Positions 5,996 through 10,734 of a stretch of 10,734 nt of DNA are shown piece after piece. How positions within the stretch are numbered: the stretch's first letter is position 1; every line of letters begins with the position of its first letter. The translations under genes were made by a program, and so were the position numbers. The DNA comes from Bacteroidales bacterium (GTDB lineage Bacteria; Bacteroidota; Bacteroidia; Bacteroidales; P3), in NCBI GenBank assembly GCA_023227645.1, contig JALNVJ010000040.1, forward strand, positions 1 to 10,734, written 5' to 3'. The notes beneath the pieces were generated by a model, which was not told the origin of the DNA, searched no databases, and saw only the letters and a list, made by a program, of their open reading frames with translations.

Positions 5996-6583
5996 TTAAT
6001 CTTTTAATCTAAAGAATAATGTATTATCTGATTTTGAACAAAGAGAATAATTCTTTGAGTTTAGATATATTGCCACCTCGCTATTTAGTGAGCTGAAGAT
6101 ATCGTTTGCAGTAACTAATGACTCAATTGCAATTATTGTTGGTTTGTATTTATCCCAATTATTAGATTCTAACACTTCTAAATCAAGACCTTCAACATCA
6201 ACTGACATAAAATCTATATTCTTAATATTTGAAGGTAAGTACTTATCTAGGATATCTGAAAGTGGATTGGCTTCCAGTTGATATACCTTTTTAGGCTCTC
6301 CTCTTTCATTTGCTAAGTTTTCAGAAAAGGTATTTAATGCTGATTCATTATAAGTATAGAATGGAAGTATTCTCTTTTGCTTTGCTATTGGTATTTCAAG
6401 GTTTATATCTTCATTACGGTATTTATTGAAGAGCGTCATACTCTCAGGCATCGCATCAATATTAATTCCTCTCCAACCTTTTAAATAAAAACTATAGGTG
6501 TTTGAAAAACGAAATGGATGATGTGCTCCGATATCTAAAAAAAATCCTTTTTCTACTCCTTCTAATAATTTACTTAATATCAT
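5996..6583 (-). CDS. FkbM-family SAM-dependent methyltransferase, probably N-terminally disrupted
   Basis: 195 aa from the internal ATG. Family methyltransferases add methyl groups, mostly to sugars or other small hydroxyl acceptors in surface glycans or natural products. The SAM-binding start is GFFLDIGAHHPFRFSNTY (13-30), followed by WRGINIDAMPESM (37-49), ALNTFSENLA (82-91) and the late motif IDFMSVDVEGLDLEVL (123-138). The SQEGEDMIL block, normally just before the SAM loop, is encoded directly upstream in the same frame, with its Met at 6583. Starting there removes SQEGED, and the frame further upstream is broken by TAA at 6689-6691. The product may thus be inactive, or the gene a young pseudogene. 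It stands alone, 60 bases after recQ, with a -7 element at 6744-6751. Confidence 0.8.
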   Translation of the reverse strand: MILSKLLEGVEKGFFLDIGAHHPFRFSNTYSFYLKGWRGINIDAMPESMTLFNKYRNEDINLEIPIAKQKRILPFYTYNESALNTFSENLANERGEPKKVYQLEANPLSDILDKYLPSNIKNIDFMSVDVEGLDLEVLESNNWDKYKPTIIAIESLVTANDIFSSLNSEVAIYLNSKNYSLCSKSDNTLFFRLKD

Positions 6584-6715
6584 ATCCTCTCCTTCTTGAG
6601 AGAATGAGTTTTTTGCAAATCCAAGAAAATTAGTGCTAGTTAATGTTTTATCTTGGAACTTAGTTGGGATTAAGTTAAGAATTTCATTTTATAAATATCG
6701 AATTAATCCTGCCAT
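6584..6715 (-). pseudogene. N-terminal coding remnant of fkbM with in-frame TAA
   Basis: In the same frame as the methyltransferase, ATG 6715 gives MAGLIRYL, then TAA (6691-6689), then NEILNLIPTKF and on to FAKNSFSQEGED, joining the body at 6583. ATG 6715 sits about 22 bases past the predicted transcription start, as expected for the true start. Restoring one codon would give a 239-residue FkbM protein with a normal N-terminus and the conserved SQEGED motif. No ATG, GTG or TTG lies between the TAA and 6583 in this frame. A nonsense mutation (or sequencing error) at codon 9 is the simplest reading. Confidence 0.7.
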
Positions 6716-6743
6716 ATAGTTATAGGGTTTTTGATTTAATATG

Positions 6744-6751
6744 CAAATATA
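6744..6751 (-). promoter_or_regulatory. -7 promoter element of the fkbM gene
   Basis: TATATTTG (6751-6744, minus strand) followed by C matches TAnnTTTG. No TTG is found at the -33 distance, which falls inside the recQ stop region. The predicted start is near 6738, about 22 bases before ATG 6715. Confidence 0.5.
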
Positions 6752-6775
6752 CAATATTAATGATATTTGATACTA

Positions 6776-8671
6776 TTATTTTTTAATACTTATGATATTT
6801 TCTTTCATATCAATTAACTCTTGGTCCATTAATCTGCGTATTGCGGGAATAACAATTTCTTTTGATCCAAATTTCAAATTATTAGCAAAATAAGTTATTG
6901 GTCTTGGTGAAATTTCTAATTCATCTAATATCTGTTGATAGAGAGGTTCAATTTTGTTTCTATGCCTTTCTCCTATACAAAAATCACATTTATTGCATTT
7001 TGATGACTCAATATCAAAGTATCTTAACACATAAGCCTCCCTGCATTCATTCGATTGAATATATGTTATTAATTCTTCTGCCTTTTTCTTATTGGTTTCT
7101 TTTATTTGATAGTAATGCTCTTGAGAGAGTTCAAAATTATCGTTTGAGAGCCTATTTTTAGTAAATATAACTTGGGGTTGGGTTGATTTAGGATCATAGT
7201 ATAGTACATTATATTTCTCTAATTTTTTTAGCGAATTATAAATATTGGCTTCAGTATCGTAGCAAATCTTGGCAATTTTAATCTCATCAATAATTGTAAA
7301 GTCAGTCATTATCCCAGGATAATTTCTTCTAAGGGCTTCAATGATGGGAAAATACTGAGGATATTCTAAAGTGAACTGATGGAGCGGTTCTATATCAATA
7401 TTTATAAAGACTTTTGAAAAAGGGTGTCTGTTTTCAACCATCTCTATAAGACCTGAACTTTCAAGTATCCTCATGGAATTAAAAACTAAATAAGGATCAA
7501 AATTATAGCTTTGGGAAAAAGATATTATATCGAAATCATATCTATTATCATTACCTGTACCTGATGCTATTTTATAGTAATTACCTAAGGCGTTATAGAT
7601 ATTTTGAATAAATTTCTTTTCAGGAAAACTTGATTCAATGGATCTTCTAAGCTGCACTATATCATTTTGATTATATAAGAGAATACCATAAGCTCTAGCG
7701 CCATTCCTCCCTGCCCTCCCAACTTCTTGAGCATATGCCTCAATGCTTTCAGGTAAGTCGTAATGTATTACATAACTAACATTTTGCTTATCAATTCCCA
7801 TTCCAAAGGCAGTTGTTGCAACCATAAGATCAATTTCATCATCTTGCCATTGCTTTTGATGGTAGTTCCTTATTGGCATAGATAAACCTGCATTATAGGC
7901 AGCTGCCTTAATTCCAAGAGCATTTAGAGTTTGAGATAATTCAATTGTTTTTCTTCGTGAACGAACATAAATTAGACCTGAACCACCAACATTTTCAACT
8001 ATTGTTTTAATCCTTGAAATCTTATCTTCTTCTCTAAAAACAGTATATGAGAGATTTGGGCGCTTAAAGTTTGACCTTATACTGTTTTTTTGTTTAAAGA
8101 GTAGTTTCTCTTGTATATCATCAATAACAATATTTGTTGCCGTAGCAGTAAGAGCAAGGACAGGTACATTTTGATGATATTGCCTTAGGTTGGCTATATT
8201 AAGAAAAGCAGGTCTGAAATCATATCCCCATTTAGAAATGCAATGAGCTTCGTCAACAGCAATTAAATTGACTTTCATCTTTTCAAAATAGGAAATAAAT
8301 AGCTTGGAAGAAACTCTTTCGGGAGAAATATATAAGATTTTCACCTTCCCATAAAGGCAGTTATTAAGTGCAAGTTCAATTTCCTGATTGCTTAGGCCTG
8401 AATATATTGCCCTAACCCTAATTCCCTTATCTTTTAATGTTTTTTCTTGGTCAATCATTAGTGCAATCAAAGGAGAAACAACTATTGTTATTCCGGGACT
8501 TAAAAGGGCTGGTAATTGATAGCAAAGAGATTTCCCTGCACTTGTTGGCATTATACCAACTGTATCTTTATTAGATAGAACTGAGGATATGATAGCTTCT
8601 TGATTGTAAATAAAACTATCGTATCCCCAGTATTTTTTTAGGACTTCTTTTATTTTTTCTTCACTAGCCAT
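6776..8671 (-). CDS. recQ: ATP-dependent DNA helicase RecQ
   Basis: 3'-to-5' superfamily 2 DNA helicase for recombination and fork repair, 631 aa. Helicase motifs in order: Walker A MPTSAGKS (41-48; GGGKS in many relatives), DEAH (140-143) with the RecQ aromatic-rich loop HCISKWGYDFRP (143-154), LTATAT (174-179), VATTAFGMGIDK (284-295) and QEVGRAGRNG (315-324). The RecQ-C zinc site is complete: C543 in ECREAYVLRYF, then C559, C562 and C565 (CNKCDFC). A winged-helix-like tail follows (about 575-631). I do not see a clear HRDC domain. The ATG overlaps the rfbC stop by one base (TAATG), which implies co-transcription and coupled translation with a functionally unrelated gene. Confidence 0.97.
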   Translation of the reverse strand: MASEEKIKEVLKKYWGYDSFIYNQEAIISSVLSNKDTVGIMPTSAGKSLCYQLPALLSPGITIVVSPLIALMIDQEKTLKDKGIRVRAIYSGLSNQEIELALNNCLYGKVKILYISPERVSSKLFISYFEKMKVNLIAVDEAHCISKWGYDFRPAFLNIANLRQYHQNVPVLALTATATNIVIDDIQEKLLFKQKNSIRSNFKRPNLSYTVFREEDKISRIKTIVENVGGSGLIYVRSRRKTIELSQTLNALGIKAAAYNAGLSMPIRNYHQKQWQDDEIDLMVATTAFGMGIDKQNVSYVIHYDLPESIEAYAQEVGRAGRNGARAYGILLYNQNDIVQLRRSIESSFPEKKFIQNIYNALGNYYKIASGTGNDNRYDFDIISFSQSYNFDPYLVFNSMRILESSGLIEMVENRHPFSKVFINIDIEPLHQFTLEYPQYFPIIEALRRNYPGIMTDFTIIDEIKIAKICYDTEANIYNSLKKLEKYNVLYYDPKSTQPQVIFTKNRLSNDNFELSQEHYYQIKETNKKKAEELITYIQSNECREAYVLRYFDIESSKCNKCDFCIGERHRNKIEPLYQQILDELEISPRPITYFANNLKFGSKEIVIPAIRRLMDQELIDMKENIISIKK

Positions 8672-9219
8672 TAATATTGGAATGGCGATTGAAAATCTTT
8701 AAATAATGGACCTTTCATATCTTTGGCGGATAAAATTGGATTTTCAATACCCCACTCAACCCCTATTGTTTCGTCTGACCAAAGTATTGAACCTTCAGAT
8801 TCTTTATTATAGTAATTAGTACATTTATATGAAAATATAGTATCCTCCTCCAAGGTTAGAAAACCATGTGCAAAACCCTCAGGAATATAGAACATCTTCT
8901 TAGAAATTGCATCCAATTCAACTGCATGATATTTTCCATAGGTTGGAGAACCTTGTCTAAGGTCAACAGCAACATCCAATACTTTTCCTTGAATTACTCT
9001 AACTAGTTTTCCTTGAGCAAATGGAGGTTTTTGAAAATGAAGACCCCTTAGAACATCTTTTCCTGATTTAGATTCGTTATCTTGAACAAATAACATATCC
9101 ATATTATTGTTAAAATAATGTTCTTGATTATAAGACTCAAAGAAATATCCTCTTTGGTCATTGAAAACATTTGGTTCAATAACTAAAAGATCGGGAATTG
9201 GAGTTTTTATTATTTTCAT
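8671..9219 (-). CDS. rfbC: dTDP-4-dehydrorhamnose 3,5-epimerase
   Basis: Cupin-fold epimerase of dTDP-L-rhamnose synthesis: it inverts C3 and C5 of dTDP-4-dehydro-6-deoxyglucose. The 182-aa length is standard. Family motifs: FNDQRGYFFESY (19-30), VLRGLHFQ (56-63) with catalytic base H61, GKLVRVIQGKVLDVAVDLR (70-88), IPEGFAHGF (112-120) with H118, and FSYKCTNYY (129-137) with Y131 as the expected general acid. The close LWSDETIGVEW (146-156) and SAKD (164-167) also fits. RfbA, RfbB and RfbD are not in the window, so the rest of the pathway must be encoded elsewhere. It lies five bases after lpdA and overlaps recQ by one base. Confidence 0.96.
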   Translation of the reverse strand: MKIIKTPIPDLLVIEPNVFNDQRGYFFESYNQEHYFNNNMDMLFVQDNESKSGKDVLRGLHFQKPPFAQGKLVRVIQGKVLDVAVDLRQGSPTYGKYHAVELDAISKKMFYIPEGFAHGFLTLEEDTIFSYKCTNYYNKESEGSILWSDETIGVEWGIENPILSAKDMKGPLFKDFQSPFQY

Positions 9220-9224
9220 AATAT

Positions 9225-10616
9225 CTAACCGTGTATAGCTTTTGAATAAGCAACTTCAATTGCCTCCATCATTGCTTCCGACATTGTTGGATGAGGATGA
9301 ACTCCATCAATAATATGATGAGCAGAAATCTTATTCTCTCTAGCCACAACAGCTTCAGCAATCATTTCAGTAACATTATCACCAATCATATGACAACCAA
9401 TAAGCTCATCGGTAGAAGAATCAATAATGACCTTTACAAAACCATCTCTATTTCCACTTGCAGAAGCTTTACCAGAGGCCATATACATAAATTTTCCAAC
9501 TTTAATATCTCTGCCATCTTCTTTAGCCTTTTCTTCAGTTAAACCAACAGATGCAATTTCAGGAGAGGTGTATGTACAGCCAGGAATATTATTATAAGAA
9601 ATTGGTTTAGGATTTAAACCATGAATAGCTTCAACGCAAATTATTGCCTCTTTTGATGATACATGAGCAAGTGCAGGCCCGTGAACAATATCCCCAATTG
9701 CATAAACTCCCTCTATATTTGTTTTATAAAAGTCATCAACAACAACTTTAGATCTATCCACTTCAACACCCAGTTCTTCTAATCCTATATTTTCAATATT
9801 AGTAGTTACACCAACGGCAGAAAGAACTATATCAGCTTCTATTATTTCAACACCCTTTTTCCCTTTTATACTAACCTTACATTTATCTCCACTTGTGTCA
9901 ACTGACTCAACTGAAGTAGAAGTATATATTTTCATTCCGCTTTTCTTAAATGAACGTTGAAGAGTTGAGGACACTTCTTTATCTTCATTTGGAACAATTT
10001 GAGGCATAAATTCAACAAGGGTAACTTGAGTTCCTATGGATTGATAAAAATATGCAAATTCGCTCCCAATTGCACCAGAGCCAACAACAACCATAGTCTG
10101 AGGTTGTTCTCTTAAAGTCATTGCTTGTCGGTAACCAATAATTTTCTTTCCATCTTGAGGAAGATTTTCTAACTCACGAGAACGAGTCCCTGTTGCTAAA
10201 ATAATATGATTAGCTTCATAAACTTCAGTCTGGCCAGTTTTTAATTTCACTTCCAATCTTTTACCACTAAGAAGTTTACCATCTCCTTCAATAACCTGAA
10301 TATTATTTTTTTTCATAAGGAATTCAACTCCCTTACTCATATTTTCAGCAACTGTTCTGCTACGAGTTACAATATTATCCATATTAGGTTTAGGACTTCC
10401 ATCCAAATCAATACCATAATCAGCACTATGTTTGAGGTAATTATAAACTTGAGCCGACTTTAGAAGGGCTTTTGTAGGAATACATCCCCAGTTTAAACAT
10501 ATACCACCTAAGTTTTCTCTTTCAACAATTGCTGTTGAATAGCCTAGTTGTGATGCACGAATTGCCGCAACATAACCGCCAGGACCCGATCCTAAAACTA
10601 TAATATCAAATTTCAT
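9225..10616 (-). CDS. lpdA: Dihydrolipoyl dehydrogenase (E3)
   Basis: FAD-dependent disulfide oxidoreductase that reoxidises dihydrolipoyl groups with NAD+ for 2-oxoacid dehydrogenase complexes and the glycine cleavage system; 463 aa, full length. FAD site GSGPGGYVAAIRA (9-21); redox disulfide C40/C45 in GGICLNWGCIPTK; ATG segment (141-143); NAD-binding VVVGSGAIGSEFA (176-188); second FAD contact VYAIGDI (304-310). The C-terminal dimer domain ends with VHPHPTMSE (439-447), giving the H442-E447 dyad that completes the partner active site. The ATG precedes the FAD strand by three residues, as usual. No E1 or E2 gene is nearby, so the partner complex cannot be named. It lies nine bases after the partial upstream gene and five before rfbC. 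Confidence 0.97.
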   Translation of the reverse strand: MKFDIIVLGSGPGGYVAAIRASQLGYSTAIVERENLGGICLNWGCIPTKALLKSAQVYNYLKHSADYGIDLDGSPKPNMDNIVTRSRTVAENMSKGVEFLMKKNNIQVIEGDGKLLSGKRLEVKLKTGQTEVYEANHIILATGTRSRELENLPQDGKKIIGYRQAMTLREQPQTMVVVGSGAIGSEFAYFYQSIGTQVTLVEFMPQIVPNEDKEVSSTLQRSFKKSGMKIYTSTSVESVDTSGDKCKVSIKGKKGVEIIEADIVLSAVGVTTNIENIGLEELGVEVDRSKVVVDDFYKTNIEGVYAIGDIVHGPALAHVSSKEAIICVEAIHGLNPKPISYNNIPGCTYTSPEIASVGLTEEKAKEDGRDIKVGKFMYMASGKASASGNRDGFVKVIIDSSTDELIGCHMIGDNVTEMIAEAVVARENKISAHHIIDGVHPHPTMSEAMMEAIEVAYSKAIHG

Positions 10617-10625
10617 TTCTGTTAT

Positions 10626-10734
10626 TTATTCATTAACTTTTTCAACTGCTTCAGTAACATTTATTACAAAGTCAGCCAATTTTTCACATTGTGCATAAAG
10701 ACTACTATAGAAAATACCAGTTTGATAAGAGTAT
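10626..10734 (-). CDS. Partial gene, C-terminus only; probably PhoU-like domain
   Basis: Only the last 35 codons are present; the gene runs off the window. They end in TAA at 10626-10628, nine bases before the lpdA ATG. The visible tail includes FYSSLYAQCEKLADFVINV followed by TEAVEKVNE. A regular helix with E-K-x-A-D-x-x-x-N-x-x-E resembles the ER(I/L)ADHxxNIxE helix of PhoU domains, as found in PhoU itself or at the C-terminus of Na/Pi cotransporters (NptA-like). The match rests on a few residues, so it is an inference. The tight spacing suggests it is part of the lpdA-rfbC-recQ operon. Confidence 0.5.
   Translation of the reverse strand, partial: YSYQTGIFYSSLYAQCEKLADFVINVTEAVEKVNE

Noticed and set aside
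5983..6005. GATTAA/TTAATC inverted repeat followed by TTTT as a plus-strand terminator for the heptad ORF
   Set aside because: The stem has a single G-C pair, the loop is an A run, and it overlaps the fkbM stop. It is likely chance in AT-rich DNA.
6660..6687. Programmed frameshift linking ATG 6687 (MKFLT then stop) to the fkbM body
   Set aside because: No slippery heptamer is seen, and ATG 6715 is already in the body frame and better placed relative to the -7 element. A simple nonsense codon explains the data.
8671..9219. A complete rhamnose or polysaccharide locus around rfbC and fkbM
   Set aside because: No rfbA, rfbB, rfbD, glycosyltransferase or flippase is present; fkbM has its own promoter and is separated from rfbC by recQ.

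Overview
The window comes from an AT-rich member of the Bacteroidota. Four promoters match the Bacteroidota pattern (TTG, 19-20 bases, TAnnTTTG) and two more sites carry the -7 half alone. Starts lack Shine-Dalgarno sequences. The gene set fits too: LytS/LytTR two-component pair, phosphate butyryltransferase-type enzyme, MltG, a RecQ with a C-terminal zinc site, RfbC. I cannot name a genus.

Layout. Bases 1-186 hold no gene, only a weak hairpin. On the minus strand, 187-1943 is a sensor kinase and LytTR response regulator joined by an ATGA overlap, with a promoter just upstream. Bases 1966-2209 hold that promoter, a possible 34-residue hydrophobic ORF, and the promoter of the SRP RNA (2210-2306). 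On the minus strand again, 2375-3931 holds mltG and an upstream GNAT acetyltransferase that looks almost leaderless. A divergent promoter region then leads to a plus-strand phosphate butyryl/acetyltransferase (4050-4955) ending in a strong terminator. A two-gene plus-strand operon follows: a TfoX N-terminal-domain protein and a tiny PAS protein. Bases 5761-5995 contain four tandem 21-bp units that read in frame as a basic heptad peptide. The minus-strand FkbM-type methyltransferase gene (5996-6715) has an in-frame TAA at codon 9. The rest (6776-10734) is a tight minus-strand cluster, in transcription order: a partial gene (probably PhoU-like C-terminus), lpdA, rfbC, recQ.

How the genes work together. 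Most are housekeeping or regulatory: protein targeting (SRP RNA), peptidoglycan processing (mltG), acyl-CoA/acyl-phosphate metabolism (ptb-like), 2-oxoacid dehydrogenases or glycine cleavage (lpdA), deoxysugar synthesis (rfbC), DNA repair (recQ) and signalling. The lpdA-rfbC-recQ cluster is tightly packed but functionally mixed. No defence system, mobile element or CRISPR array is visible. I do not see a clear new multi-gene system; the most notable items are the interrupted fkbM gene and the heptad-encoding tandem repeat.
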